NCBI GenBank assembly: GCA_013214965.1
Contig: JABSRU010000031.1
Span: 1-54,170 of the forward strand
From: Gammaproteobacteria bacterium
GTDB lineage: Bacteria; Pseudomonadota; Gammaproteobacteria; Enterobacterales; Psychrobiaceae
Length of the DNA: 54,170 nucleotides
Reading direction: 5' to 3'
Shown here: piece after piece, positions 23,765 to 34,346 of the stretch
Position numbering within the stretch: position 1 is the stretch's first letter
Layout of the letters: each line of letters starts with the position of its first letter
Notes under the pieces: generated by a model
Database searches by the model: none
Seen by the model: the letters and a program-made list of their open reading frames with translations, nothing else
Told to the model about the DNA's origin: nothing
Translations under genes and position numbers: made by a program

Positions 23765-24685
23765 ATGACAGTTAATCTAGATCAGCTTATCGATGAGCTG
23801 AATAAAACACCGTTGGGCCAACAGGCACAGCGGTTATTTCATGGGCGTGGTAAGTGTTTTCCTAGTTTAGAGCAGGTGACGATTGATTATTTTCCCTCAA
23901 GTATTTTTATCACCCTGTTTCATCAGTCAACCGAGTCGTTTGAAGCGGAATTAATTGCGGTGATTAAGGCTGTTTACCCTGATCATCAGGGAGCCTTATT
24001 AGTCCAACGCCGTTATCTTGATAAATCGCCAGTCGAGGTTGTTTTCGGTGAGCAACCCAGTGTAAGTCAAGTCTCTGAAGCTGATATTCAATATCAAGTA
24101 AAGTTACTCGATGGTCAAAACAATGGTTTGTTTTTAGATATGGCTAACGGCCGTCGTTGGATGGAACAACATGCCAAAGGCCGTAACGTGCTCAATCTAT
24201 TTTCCTACAGTTGTTCGTTTTCGGTCGCCGCTTTGCGCGCAGGGGCTGAGCAAGTTATTAATATTGATATGAGCCACGGGGCGCTAAAACTAGGGAAAAT
24301 CAATCATCAACTCAATAAGCTTGATCTCACTAAAGTGAAATTTTTCCGTCATGACATTTTTAAGTCTTGGGGTAAATTGAAACGCTACGGTCGTTATCAA
24401 ACTATTATTTTTGATCCACCCACTAATCAATGGGGCAGTTTTACGGCGGCGAAAGATTACGCCAAGTTGTTGCGAAAAATACCAGATTTAGCCAGTGATG
24501 GTGCTGATTTGTTGGTGTGTTTGAATTCACCTGAATTAGGACGGGACTTTATTAGCGACTTAATGAGCGAGCATGCGCCACAGTGTCAGTTGGTTGCTCA
24601 GATTGAAAACCCTGAGGTGTTTAAAGAGATAGATCCCGAGAAGGGATTAAAGGTTTTTCATTATCGTTATCATGAAAAACCTTAA
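23765..24685 (+). CDS. Class I SAM-dependent methyltransferase (RlmI/RlmK-related)
   Basis: 306 residues. An N-terminal RNA-binding-like segment precedes the Rossmann methyltransferase. Motif I is VLNLFSYSCSFSVAALRAGA, the acidic end of beta 2 is NIDMS, and motif IV is FDPPTNQ, where RNA cytosine or guanine methyltransferases usually have DPP(S/T)(F/W). It matches the PF10672-type SAM methyltransferases related to RlmI and the RlmK half of RlmKL. An rRNA target is likely but unproved. It follows the AI-2E-family gene by 40 bp. Confidence 0.82.
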   Translation: MTVNLDQLIDELNKTPLGQQAQRLFHGRGKCFPSLEQVTIDYFPSSIFITLFHQSTESFEAELIAVIKAVYPDHQGALLVQRRYLDKSPVEVVFGEQPSVSQVSEADIQYQVKLLDGQNNGLFLDMANGRRWMEQHAKGRNVLNLFSYSCSFSVAALRAGAEQVINIDMSHGALKLGKINHQLNKLDLTKVKFFRHDIFKSWGKLKRYGRYQTIIFDPPTNQWGSFTAAKDYAKLLRKIPDLASDGADLLVCLNSPELGRDFISDLMSEHAPQCQLVAQIENPEVFKEIDPEKGLKVFHYRYHEKP

Positions 24686-24703
24686 AGTTATCCTTTACTC
24701 AGG

Positions 24704-24892
24704 TTATTTACCTAATGCATCTTCAATTTTTTTATCGGTTTTGTATTGGCTTAACGCATAGACAGACCAAATGGCCGCTGGGATCCAGCCTATAAGGGTA
24801 CATTGTAAAATCAAGCAGATAATCCCAGCTATTGGGCGACCGATAGTGAAAAATTGTAACCAGGGGAAAATTAAAGCTAAAAGTAAACGCAT
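24704..24892 (-). CDS. YqaE/Pmp3-like small membrane protein
   Basis: 62 residues with two hydrophobic helices (residues 3-17 and 22-46). The pattern LLLALIFPWLQFFTIGRPIAGIICLILQCTLIGWIPAAIWSVYAL, with a charged tail, fits the Pmp3/YqaE family of small, stress-linked membrane proteins. The role is not known in most bacteria. The gene is convergent with the methyltransferase gene and separated by 18 bp. Confidence 0.72.
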   Translation of the reverse strand: MRLLLALIFPWLQFFTIGRPIAGIICLILQCTLIGWIPAAIWSVYALSQYKTDKKIEDALGK

Positions 24893-24941
24893 TGGGTGCT
24901 CTCTGTCGTTAAAATGAGGGTCATCATAACCGATTGAAATG

Positions 24942-24973
24942 AAAAAAGCTCAGGATTATCCTGAGCTTTTTTT
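24942..24973. terminator. Terminator between the YqaE-like gene and the FadL-like gene
   Basis: AAAAAAGCTCAGG-ATTAT-CCTGAGCTTTTTT, a strong hairpin with runs on both sides. It lies 21 bp after the FadL-like stop codon and ends that minus-strand transcript. Confidence 0.9.
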
Positions 24974-24993
24974 GTTTTAAAGTGGTTAACAGA

Positions 24994-26523
24994 TTATAAA
25001 TAATAGTTAAATTGTAGCGACATCACGTAAGCATTGATGTCGTAATCAGCTTGGTAGCTTGATGCATAAATACGGTTGGTTTGCGCATTGTATTCATGGT
25101 CAACTACCTTACTATTATCCATAAACATCATACCAGCTGCCACATCGACACTCCAAGTCTTCGCCGTTTGATAATGAGCACCAACGGTTACCCAAGTACG
25201 GTCATCTGCTGGAATTCTGGCACTGCGGAAATTGTCGTCAACCGGCGAATTATCACGGGCTAGCCCTAACTTTAAAGTTAGGTTGTTTGAGTATTTATAG
25301 TTAGCGCCAGCTGAGAATGCCCATGCATTATGCCAATTCTCAGGAATAAATCCGATAAAACCATCGCTATTGAGGTTTTGCGATTGCTGTGTACTACCAC
25401 TAATACTTGGTACTGAGTCATCAGATAATACGGTGATGTCAGTAAATTTACTCCATTGGGTCCAAATAGCGCTAAATTGTAATGAAAATTCATTGTTGAT
25501 ATCACCATCGACACTAATGATGACACTTTTGGGTGTGTGTAATCCAAGCTTAGATTTTTCAGTTTTTGGATCGTTAATCGCCAGCTTGCCAGTGGTTAAA
25601 TCAATCACTGGCATTTTTTGCCCATCAAGCACGCCTGCAATAGTCGGTAGTGTGTGGTATTGCTGTGGATTATTGGTGTATTTTACAAATTCACCGGTGA
25701 GTGGCGTATTATTGATTGTCGAGTCCCCCTCAAGGGTATAATCCACTTCACTATGATAACTCAATGCTAATCGCAAGCTATCGTTTACTGAGTAATGAAT
25801 CCCTAGGGTATAGCTAAACTGCAAATCGTCTCCTGACACTTCATAAACACTGTCACAGTAGGCGGTTTGTTCGACGTTACTAAATGCGCCTTTGGTAAAC
25901 ATTGCATAGGGACCATTTACAGCAGCGCCTGTTTCACACAAGCCACCATGATCTTTAAATTTACTTAAGGTACCAGACGCATAATTAAGGGCCACAGCGG
26001 CACCAATAGCTAATTGTTCATTGATTTTATAACTTAGGGCCGGCTGAAAGGCGATAGTTTGCAATTCAGTTGTTTGGGCAAAATAACGACCGACAAAGTC
26101 TTGATCATAATCACTTGAGGTTCCAAAGGGGACTGCGACCGAAAAACCAAATCCTAAATCATCGCTAATGGGTTGATAGTAATGAAAGTGAGGAATGGCA
26201 GATATACCATTGATGTCACCATTTTTAGGACCAGCCACGGCAGCACCTTTAGCGCTGGTGGCTGAGGCATTAGTATAGTCAGCGCTAACGCTTACTACGT
26301 TTAAACCTACAGAAAATTGTGCCTGATTGAGCAATACAAATGCGGCAGGATTAGTATAACCGACACTGGCGTCAGTGATTTGTGCGCCGCGACCTGCATA
26401 GGCATTACCCATGGCACTGGTTGATTGTTCGTATAACTTAAATCCTGCGGCATTGGCAGTGAGCGGTAAACTAGTTGCGATGGCAAATGCTAGTAATGAA
26501 TATTTAAAATTATTATGTTTCAT
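24994..26523 (-). CDS. FadL-family outer membrane protein
   Basis: 509 residues. A signal peptide is cleaved after NANA (about residue 26), leaving AGFKLYEQSTSAMGNAYAGRGA, the hatch-domain start of FadL/TodX proteins. TNPAAF is the conserved NPA turn of the family. The remainder is an aromatic-rich beta-barrel ending in SLQFNYYL. FadL-type proteins carry long-chain fatty acids or hydrophobic organics across the outer membrane by lateral diffusion. The ligand is unknown. No fad genes adjoin. The 264-bp region upstream (26524-26787) shows no clear operator. Confidence 0.88.
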   Translation of the reverse strand: MKHNNFKYSLLAFAIATSLPLTANAAGFKLYEQSTSAMGNAYAGRGAQITDASVGYTNPAAFVLLNQAQFSVGLNVVSVSADYTNASATSAKGAAVAGPKNGDINGISAIPHFHYYQPISDDLGFGFSVAVPFGTSSDYDQDFVGRYFAQTTELQTIAFQPALSYKINEQLAIGAAVALNYASGTLSKFKDHGGLCETGAAVNGPYAMFTKGAFSNVEQTAYCDSVYEVSGDDLQFSYTLGIHYSVNDSLRLALSYHSEVDYTLEGDSTINNTPLTGEFVKYTNNPQQYHTLPTIAGVLDGQKMPVIDLTTGKLAINDPKTEKSKLGLHTPKSVIISVDGDINNEFSLQFSAIWTQWSKFTDITVLSDDSVPSISGSTQQSQNLNSDGFIGFIPENWHNAWAFSAGANYKYSNNLTLKLGLARDNSPVDDNFRSARIPADDRTWVTVGAHYQTAKTWSVDVAAGMMFMDNSKVVDHEYNAQTNRIYASSYQADYDINAYVMSLQFNYYL

Positions 26524-26787
26524 TGATTAGACCTGATTATTTAGAGCAAAAACTCGAATTCGGCGCAATATATCGAAAAAACACTAAAATGTAAAACAAA
26601 TAGAACAAGTGTTTTATTTTTGTACTGATTAAGTTCGAAACGATAGTTGTTCAATAATCAAAGGGTCTAATTAATACGTTAAAGCTTTAGGTGGGGCTGC
26701 AAGGGTACTAAAACATGCTATATTTACGTAATCCTTGTCAGCCAGCCCCCAGTTGAAATTTTTGCTAGCCCTTTATAAAGAGAGAAA

Positions 26788-27327
26788 ATGATGATCGATA
26801 TATCGCAATTGGCACAAAATGATACCGCTTTATCGGGTGATGCTTATCCGCTCGAGAAATGGCATCCAGAACTGTGCCAAACCATGGACATGGTTATCGA
26901 TGTTAATGGCCAGTGGCATCATGAAGGGGAGGTCATTAAACGAGCTAAAATGGTTCGTTTGTTTGCTAAAATATTGATTAAGATAGAACAAGAATATTTC
27001 TTGATTACCCCCGGTGAAAAAATTGCGATTAACGTGGTCGACGCCCCATTCGTGATTGTTGATTTTGAAATTACTGAGCCAAATACCCCGCAACAAGAGG
27101 TGTGGCTGTTATCTAATATTGGCGACCGCATTCTATTATCAGCGCAATACCCTCTTTTGCTTAAAGGTGATGAGCAACGCCCTTATGTGAGTTTGTGGCG
27201 AGGTCTCGACGCATTAATTTCGCGCCAAGTTTATTATCATTTGATTAGGGTAGCACAGGACGCCCCCACCACCAATACACTGAATATCATCTCTAAAGGA
27301 CAACAATTTAGCTTAGGCTCTTATTAG
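26788..27327 (+). CDS. DUF1285 domain protein
   Basis: 179 residues, soluble. The segments PLEKWHPELCQTMDMVIDVNGQWHHEG, the middle VRLFAKILIKIEQEYFLITPGEKIAINVVDAPFVIVD and YVSLWRGLDALISRQVYYHLI match the family DUF1285, solved structurally but of unknown function. Two adjacent ATGs (26788, 26791) are both possible; an AGAGA is about 7 bp upstream. Its stop codon overlaps the stop of the convergent GGDEF/EAL gene by 4 bp. Confidence 0.85.
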   Translation: MMIDISQLAQNDTALSGDAYPLEKWHPELCQTMDMVIDVNGQWHHEGEVIKRAKMVRLFAKILIKIEQEYFLITPGEKIAINVVDAPFVIVDFEITEPNTPQQEVWLLSNIGDRILLSAQYPLLLKGDEQRPYVSLWRGLDALISRQVYYHLIRVAQDAPTTNTLNIISKGQQFSLGSY

Positions 27328-29309
27328 GACTGGTTTTTATTCTTCAACCTTTTTAATTGATTGAATAACGATAAATGTTCAAAATCTTGCGCGTTGACCG
27401 GGCGGCTGTAATAAAACCCCTGAGCCAGCAGATTAGGGTAGCGCAGCATCCGCTCTAACTGATGTTGATTTTCAATCCCTTCGGCCACTACTTTTAAATT
27501 TAATTTATTAGCCATGGCAATAGTGGCTTCGATCACGACATCACTCGAGTCGATATCTGCAATAAATGAGCGATCGATTTTGATGGCATCGATTGGTAGT
27601 TTATGGATATAAGACAGCGATGAGTACCCCGTGCCAAAATCATCAATACAAATTCTAATGCCTCGGGAACTAATGGTTTTTAATCGCTTAATGACTTGAT
27701 TTATATTTAATAAAAAGATTGATTCAGTTAATTCTAAAATCAAACTGGTGGCTGGAAAACCAGTATTAACAAGAACTTCGTCAAGTGTATCAATAAAAAC
27801 ATCCGTTAGTTGAATTGCAGAAACATTAACTGACAACGATAATTTTTTACCGGATAAATGATGCCAAATTAAACACTGCTGACAGGCTTTGGTTAAAATC
27901 CATTGGCCAATATCGTTCATCATGCCGCTGCGTTCGGCCTCTGGTACAAACTCCTGCGGTGCGACACTACCGAGTAATGGACTATCCCAGCTTAATAATG
28001 CTTCCATGCCAATCAGTTCATTGGTTTTCATGTTAACGATAGGCTGGTAAAGCGGAATTAGCTCCTCGAATAGCAAGGCCTGCTTTAAACCCTGCTGCAA
28101 TGCTGAACGCCGTTGAATTTCAAGGCTCATCTGCTTGGCAAAACTACAATAACTACGGGAACCAAGTTCCTTTGCCTTATACATGGCGGTGTCAGCATAC
28201 ATAATTAATGATGTTGGATCTTTAGCATCATCGGGAAAGGTTGCCGTCCCAATACTGGCGGTTAGTTGAATACTGTCTAATTCTATTAAAGGCAGGGCGA
28301 TGGTATCAATGATTAATTGAATTATGGCTTCAACCGATTGCGTGTCATCGTCAGCAGGCACAATGACAATAAACTCATCGCCCCCATAGCGACCTAAATG
28401 GTATTTAGCCGGTAATTGCTTTACTAATCGTTTGGCAGTGGCGACTAGCACTGCATCACCCACTTTATGGCCTAAGTTGTTATTGATTAATTTAAAGGCA
28501 TCGATATTGAGTAAAAACAAATAGAATTTAGCTTTATTTTGGCAACGAAAATTTAAAAACTCTTCTAAGCCGTAACGATTAAGCAGTCCGGTCAGTTGGT
28601 CATGATAGGCTAGGTGTAAAAATTTGTGCTCTTGAGTTTTCCGTTCGGTGATATTTTCTTGAACAATTAAATACTTATTGTCACTGACAAAAAATTTTAT
28701 TTGAAAGTTAAACCAGTAGATCCTGCCCTTAGCAATAATCTGACGCTCAAGCTCTATTTGGTTTTTTCCTGCCATTTGTTGATTTAATTGCTCAAGTTCC
28801 ATCTCTAATACTTCAAAAAAATCTAAATAACCATCACCATAAAAAGCTTTAAAATTAGGGTTACAGCTGATTAATTTACCTGTCTTATCATAAAGTGAAG
28901 AAAAGTTTTTTCCAACATTAAAAGAGGTACTACATTCTACTTCATCTTTGGTGACGGTTGCTTCACACAACAATAATGAGGACTTAGTGGTTGAATCGAT
29001 TGAGCTAAAACGAATGTAGGTTTGTTTTGGTGTGTTATTGGGATAGAGAGTCCACCAGATAGATTGCGATTTTTCTTGAACATCAATTGCTAATTGTTGC
29101 AATTGCCGGTCCGTCGCTTGACTAATATCGGTTGATAAATCTCGTTGATATAAATCTTGTTTATTGGCCGCATTCCATAATGATAATGCACTGCTGTTGG
29201 CCCAACAAATCCGATAATTATCGACATCATAAATCCAAACAGGGGTGACGATAGCATCAGGTATTTTTTGACCATCGAAATTTGATATTGATGTGTTGTA
29301 ATCTGTCAT
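27324..29309 (-). CDS. GGDEF/EAL protein with N-terminal PAS-like sensor
   Basis: 661 residues from ATG 29309, with a GGA 6 bp upstream; the 27-base extension to 29336 starts with TTG and lacks support. The N-terminal 230 residues include two PAS-like segments (VWIYDVDNYRICWAN; YDKTGKLISCNPNF). The diguanylate cyclase domain carries an intact GGDEF (RYGGDEFIVIV). The R-x-x-D inhibitory site is missing (AKYH at that place). The phosphodiesterase domain has an intact EAL (GMEALLSW), SVNVSA, ELTES and DDFGTGYSSL. Both domains look catalytic, with c-di-GMP turnover the likely function. It is a cytosolic protein, with no transmembrane segment. Confidence 0.92.
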   Translation of the reverse strand: MTDYNTSISNFDGQKIPDAIVTPVWIYDVDNYRICWANSSALSLWNAANKQDLYQRDLSTDISQATDRQLQQLAIDVQEKSQSIWWTLYPNNTPKQTYIRFSSIDSTTKSSLLLCEATVTKDEVECSTSFNVGKNFSSLYDKTGKLISCNPNFKAFYGDGYLDFFEVLEMELEQLNQQMAGKNQIELERQIIAKGRIYWFNFQIKFFVSDNKYLIVQENITERKTQEHKFLHLAYHDQLTGLLNRYGLEEFLNFRCQNKAKFYLFLLNIDAFKLINNNLGHKVGDAVLVATAKRLVKQLPAKYHLGRYGGDEFIVIVPADDDTQSVEAIIQLIIDTIALPLIELDSIQLTASIGTATFPDDAKDPTSLIMYADTAMYKAKELGSRSYCSFAKQMSLEIQRRSALQQGLKQALLFEELIPLYQPIVNMKTNELIGMEALLSWDSPLLGSVAPQEFVPEAERSGMMNDIGQWILTKACQQCLIWHHLSGKKLSLSVNVSAIQLTDVFIDTLDEVLVNTGFPATSLILELTESIFLLNINQVIKRLKTISSRGIRICIDDFGTGYSSLSYIHKLPIDAIKIDRSFIADIDSSDVVIEATIAMANKLNLKVVAEGIENQHQLERMLRYPNLLAQGFYYSRPVNAQDFEHLSLFNQLKRLKNKNQS

Positions 29310-29465
29310 TTCAAATCCAATCCAATGAAAATCCAAATATTTGGAAGATCATGGTTTAGTATATGATATTACAGGACTTTTTACAATCTATATTTGTTTT
29401 TCGGTGATTAAATCAAAGTAGCCCTTAATTTTAAGGTATAGGGCAGTCTTGAGCAACATTGTCTG

Positions 29466-30503
29466 TTATTTATTTTTAGCCTGGCTAATAATTTTGCGTG
29501 CTAATTCATCAGCGATTTGTGCCGTTTGAACCTTTTGAGCACTGGCCTCTTTAAAGATGTCCGTTAATGTCCCGTAGATTTGTTCAACTTTGGCCGTTGA
29601 TTTATTAAGATCATAATCATTTTCAAAAGACACATTAATGATGCCACCTGCATTAATCACATAATCAGGAGCATACAAAATACCTTTTTCTTTGAGTATT
29701 TCACCATGGCGTACTTCGGCGAGTTGATTGTTAGCGCAACCGGCAATAATGCTTGCCTTAAATACATCAATAGTTTGATCATTAATGGTCGCTCCTAAAG
29801 CACAAGGGGCATAGACGTCGACATCTTGGCTATAAATTTCATCTAAGCCAACCACTGTGGCATTAAATTCGTTGGCCACCCGAGTCAATGATTGTTGATT
29901 GAGATCCGTGACAATGAGTTTAGCCCCCGCTTGATGTAAGTGCTTGCACAAATAGTATCCAACGTGACCCAAGCCTTGAATGGCGACTTTGATCCCTACT
30001 AATGAATCTTTACCTAATTGATATTTCACCGCCGCCTTAATCCCTAAAAATGTTCCTAGGGCAGTAAAAGGGGAAGGATCGCCACTTTTACCTTCAAGTC
30101 CAGCCATGTAAGGGGTTTCTTGATTCGCATGCATGATATCTTGCGTAGTGATCCCGACATCTTCAGCGCTGTAGTAACGACCACCCAGAGTATGTACCGC
30201 TCGCCCAAAAGCATAAAATAGTTCAGGGGTTTTATCGGTTTGCGCATTGCCAATAATGATCGATTTACCACCGCCCATTTTTAGACCAGCGACCGCATTC
30301 TTATAAGTCATACCACGAGACAAGCGCAATACATCAGTCAGGGCTTCTTCATCAGAAGCATAATTCCACATCCGACAACCGCCGACCGCAGGGCCTAACG
30401 TTGTGTCGTGTATCGCGATAATTGACTTTAAGCCAGTTGCTTGATCGGTGTAAAATGATACTTGCTCATGGTTGTCAAAAGCAGGAAGGTTGAATAAAGC
30501 CAC
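29466..30503 (-). CDS. Leucine dehydrogenase (Glu/Leu/Phe/Val dehydrogenase family)
   Basis: 345 residues. It catalyses the NAD-dependent oxidative deamination of branched-chain amino acids. The conserved GGCRMW, RLSRGMTYKNAVAGLKMGGGKSIIIG (catalytic Lys80, substrate-side Lys68) and the NAD Rossmann motif GLGHVGYYL are seen, as are the family's DVYAPCALGA and CANNQL segments. The length and Lys positions match Bacillus leucine dehydrogenase. Valine or phenylalanine specificity is possible. It stands alone, with 130 bp upstream. Confidence 0.9.
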   Translation of the reverse strand: MALFNLPAFDNHEQVSFYTDQATGLKSIIAIHDTTLGPAVGGCRMWNYASDEEALTDVLRLSRGMTYKNAVAGLKMGGGKSIIIGNAQTDKTPELFYAFGRAVHTLGGRYYSAEDVGITTQDIMHANQETPYMAGLEGKSGDPSPFTALGTFLGIKAAVKYQLGKDSLVGIKVAIQGLGHVGYYLCKHLHQAGAKLIVTDLNQQSLTRVANEFNATVVGLDEIYSQDVDVYAPCALGATINDQTIDVFKASIIAGCANNQLAEVRHGEILKEKGILYAPDYVINAGGIINVSFENDYDLNKSTAKVEQIYGTLTDIFKEASAQKVQTAQIADELARKIISQAKNK

Positions 30504-30632
30504 GTTGGCACTCCAGAATTATTATTTGTCCGCAAGATAGCACCTGTATTGAGTAAGCGCTATCTTTTGTGAGGGAATAGTTTGGTGGTGAAGTGTAAAG
30601 AAAAATTTATAGCAAATTGTTATAAGAGTAGA

Positions 30633-31079
30633 TTAAATATTTTTCAAAATATGTTCGGTATTGCCAATTGCATGGCGGCGAGGGACTCCCGCCGACATAA
30701 AGACCTGACCATGGGGTGTAAACCCGTATTGAGCGTAAAAATCGATAGTATCTAATTTGGCCGATAAGCTAACTCGTTCCACCTGATCATCGGCGGCAAA
30801 CTCAACTAATTTTTTGAGCACTAACGCGCCGAGTCCAAGTTGCCTATGACTTTTCAGCACACAAATTCGACTAATAACACCAGTGGTGGTGATACGGCCG
30901 CAAGCAATCGGTTGTTGTTGATGTTGAATGAGAACATGCTTAGCATGTGGATCTTTACTATCAAATTCAACATCATGAGGGACCCTTAATTCAGTGACAT
31001 TGATTAAGGTTCTTAATGATTTAAGAGAATCTCGATGTTGGTGCCATGTTGCTGACATGGCGGTCAAATCACTGGACAA
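30633..31079 (-). CDS. GNAT-family N-acetyltransferase (ElaA-like)
   Basis: 148 residues with the acetyl-CoA loop HRQLGLGALVLKKLVEFA (residues about 80-97), the VERVSLSAKLDTIDFYAQYGF beta-5 segment and RRHA. The start is a TTG at 31079 with a strong GGAG 5 bp upstream; the next ATG is at 31058. The gene is coupled to roxA with only 10 bp between stop and start, which suggests cotranscription. The substrate is unknown. Confidence 0.8.
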   Translation of the reverse strand: MSSDLTAMSATWHQHRDSLKSLRTLINVTELRVPHDVEFDSKDPHAKHVLIQHQQQPIACGRITTTGVISRICVLKSHRQLGLGALVLKKLVEFAADDQVERVSLSAKLDTIDFYAQYGFTPHGQVFMSAGVPRRHAIGNTEHILKNI

Positions 31080-31089
31080 AATTACTCCG

Positions 31090-32238
31090 TTACTCAGTTA
31101 TATACCAATATCCGGCATTGATTAATTGCGATACAAAAGTGACAAACTCAGGTTGCTTAAGCCAAGGGGCGAGTTGCTGATAAGACAATTCGCTATGATC
31201 TGCAAATAATTGCAATGCGGGACTAAGCGCTTCACTTAGCATAAATTTTTCACCGTTGATGTAAATACTACCTTCAGCTAAAGCATCAATAAGATAGACG
31301 CTGCGTAAACCGCCAATACGAATTAATTGTTGATCGTTTTGCAGTACTTCAAGTAGTTCATCGGTGGAAAAATCATCTTCAAGCGGTTCAAGATCTAACT
31401 CATGTTTGGCTTGACTAAAATGTTGGCCAAAAAAATCAGCGAGTTTTTGATCGTCGTTAATCACTTCTTTGAGTGATTGTTTTAAATTGTCAAAATCTTG
31501 TTGGTCTAGTAATCCCGGCTTAGTGGTTACTTGACGATAGGGATCAATCACCATATCAGTATTTAACTGATTGTCGATGATATGATCGGCTAAAGCGCTA
31601 AACAAATGTGCTTTGGAGGTGGTTCTAAAGCCAACGGAAAAACTCATTGATGGCTCAATAGCAACGCCTTGATGCGGGAAACCTGGCGGAATATATAAGA
31701 TATCACCGGGCATGAGTTCAACATCAATAATGGGGTCAAATGTCTCAACATGTAGTAGCGCTTGGTGGGCAACAACTTCGGTTAATTGTTCGTTACTACC
31801 CACTTGCCAATGACGCTTACCACTGCCTTGAATAATAAAAACATCATAATTATCAACATGAGGCCCGACACCGCCACCTGGTGTGGCAAAACTAACCATC
31901 ACATCATCGATTCGCCAATTGGGAATAAAACGAAAGGGTCGGATTAGTTCGGCGACATCGGCGTCGAAATGATCGGTTCCCTGAATCAGTAGCGACCAAT
32001 CTTTATCACCTAAATGGGAGTAATCCTCAAAGGGGCCGTGTTCGGCCTGCCACTGTCCATCTTTTTGCCATACTAATCGAGATTCAATTTGTTCTTCCAT
32101 CGCCAATCCTGCTAACTCGTCAGCGCTGATGGGATCTTTAAAATCAGTGAATCCACCTCGAATGAGTAATGGTTTTTTTTGCCAGTATTGGGCTAAAAAT
32201 TGTTCAGGGGTTAAATCATTTAAATTGACAGTGTACAT
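31090..32238 (-). CDS. roxA: Ribosomal protein uL16 arginine hydroxylase RoxA (YcfD)
   Basis: 382 residues from ATG 32238 (GGA 7 bp upstream); the in-frame ATG at 32262 lies inside a terminator hairpin. JmjC-fold 2-oxoglutarate/Fe(II) oxygenase. The metal triad is His127 and Asp129 in GPHVDNYDVF and His189 in GFPHQGVA, close to His125/Asp127/His187 of E. coli. YcfD hydroxylates Arg81 of uL16. The match starts MYTVNLNDLTPEQFLAQYWQKKPLLIRG. A terminator separates it from purB on the same strand. Confidence 0.93.
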   Translation of the reverse strand: MYTVNLNDLTPEQFLAQYWQKKPLLIRGGFTDFKDPISADELAGLAMEEQIESRLVWQKDGQWQAEHGPFEDYSHLGDKDWSLLIQGTDHFDADVAELIRPFRFIPNWRIDDVMVSFATPGGGVGPHVDNYDVFIIQGSGKRHWQVGSNEQLTEVVAHQALLHVETFDPIIDVELMPGDILYIPPGFPHQGVAIEPSMSFSVGFRTTSKAHLFSALADHIIDNQLNTDMVIDPYRQVTTKPGLLDQQDFDNLKQSLKEVINDDQKLADFFGQHFSQAKHELDLEPLEDDFSTDELLEVLQNDQQLIRIGGLRSVYLIDALAEGSIYINGEKFMLSEALSPALQLFADHSELSYQQLAPWLKQPEFVTFVSQLINAGYWYITE

Positions 32239-32252
32239 GTTATGTTCCAAAC

Positions 32253-32282
32253 AAAAAGGCAATGGAAATCCATTGCCTTTTT
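32253..32282 (-). terminator. Terminator between purB and roxA
   Basis: AAAAAGGCAATGGA-AA-TCCATTGCCTTTTT, 28 bp after the purB stop in the direction of transcription. It probably limits read-through into roxA, which would need its own promoter or partial read-through. Confidence 0.85.
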
Positions 32283-32309
32283 AATAATTAATCGAGATTG
32301 CGAGAGATA

Positions 32310-33707
<1,398 letters not shown>

Positions 33708-34331
33708 TTAAATTCGATTAAGTTGTTGCTGTGCATTTGTTACTAACTCTTTACGTGCGAGTAGTAAATGGCGGCGTTTGCCACCCATTTGACGCCATAG
33801 TACTGCGGCGCGAATGCCAGCCAGTAATAAAGCTCTAATTTTTTCTTGAATAATTTTTTGTTGTAACTGCTCAGGCACGCCACTGATTTGAATCTTTGAC
33901 CCTAACGGGCTAATAATATCGCTATAAATACTGGCAAAGTTAGCGATGACCGCTGGATCGTTGACCGTAAAATGATGCAATTGACGTTTCACTTGATCAA
34001 CCCGTTGCGACATCATCGCCAAGGATTTAGGTGATTTCATTAATTTGCGCTCTAGCGCGATTAAGCCAGCGACATACTTGGTCACTTCGACACTACGATT
34101 ATCATTGTTATCAGAAAGTTGGGCGATTAGGGTTTTAAAGCCTAAAAATAAATCGGCACTTGAGCTGTAGATATCCGTGGCATTTTCAGGGTCGGTAATC
34201 ACTAAACTATTAACACACACTTGCCACTGTTGATTGTCAATGGTACCCGTGCGGGCAATGTTATGAACCAACTGGGCACATTGACACATGGCTGCAAAGG
34301 CTAGTACTTGATTGTTTTTATTATCGCTCAT
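33708..34331 (-). CDS. hflD: High frequency lysogenization protein HflD
   Basis: 207 residues (213 in E. coli). An all-helical membrane-associated protein. E. coli HflD lowers lambda CII activity, though its normal role is not settled. Matching segments are AFAAMCQCAQLVHNIARTG, NSLVITDPENATDIY, and the C-terminal LLAGIRAAVLWRQMGGKRRHLLLARKELV. It lies between mnmA (15 bp) and purB (27 bp), the conserved order. Confidence 0.93.
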   Translation of the reverse strand: MSDNKNNQVLAFAAMCQCAQLVHNIARTGTIDNQQWQVCVNSLVITDPENATDIYSSSADLFLGFKTLIAQLSDNNDNRSVEVTKYVAGLIALERKLMKSPKSLAMMSQRVDQVKRQLHHFTVNDPAVIANFASIYSDIISPLGSKIQISGVPEQLQQKIIQEKIRALLLAGIRAAVLWRQMGGKRRHLLLARKELVTNAQQQLNRI

Positions 34332-34346
34332 GGTGTTTTTCTGTCC

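Noticed and set aside
28330-28420. Inhibitory I-site (R-x-x-D) of the GGDEF domain
   Set aside because: The residues at that position are AKYH, so the site is absent although GGDEF itself is intact.
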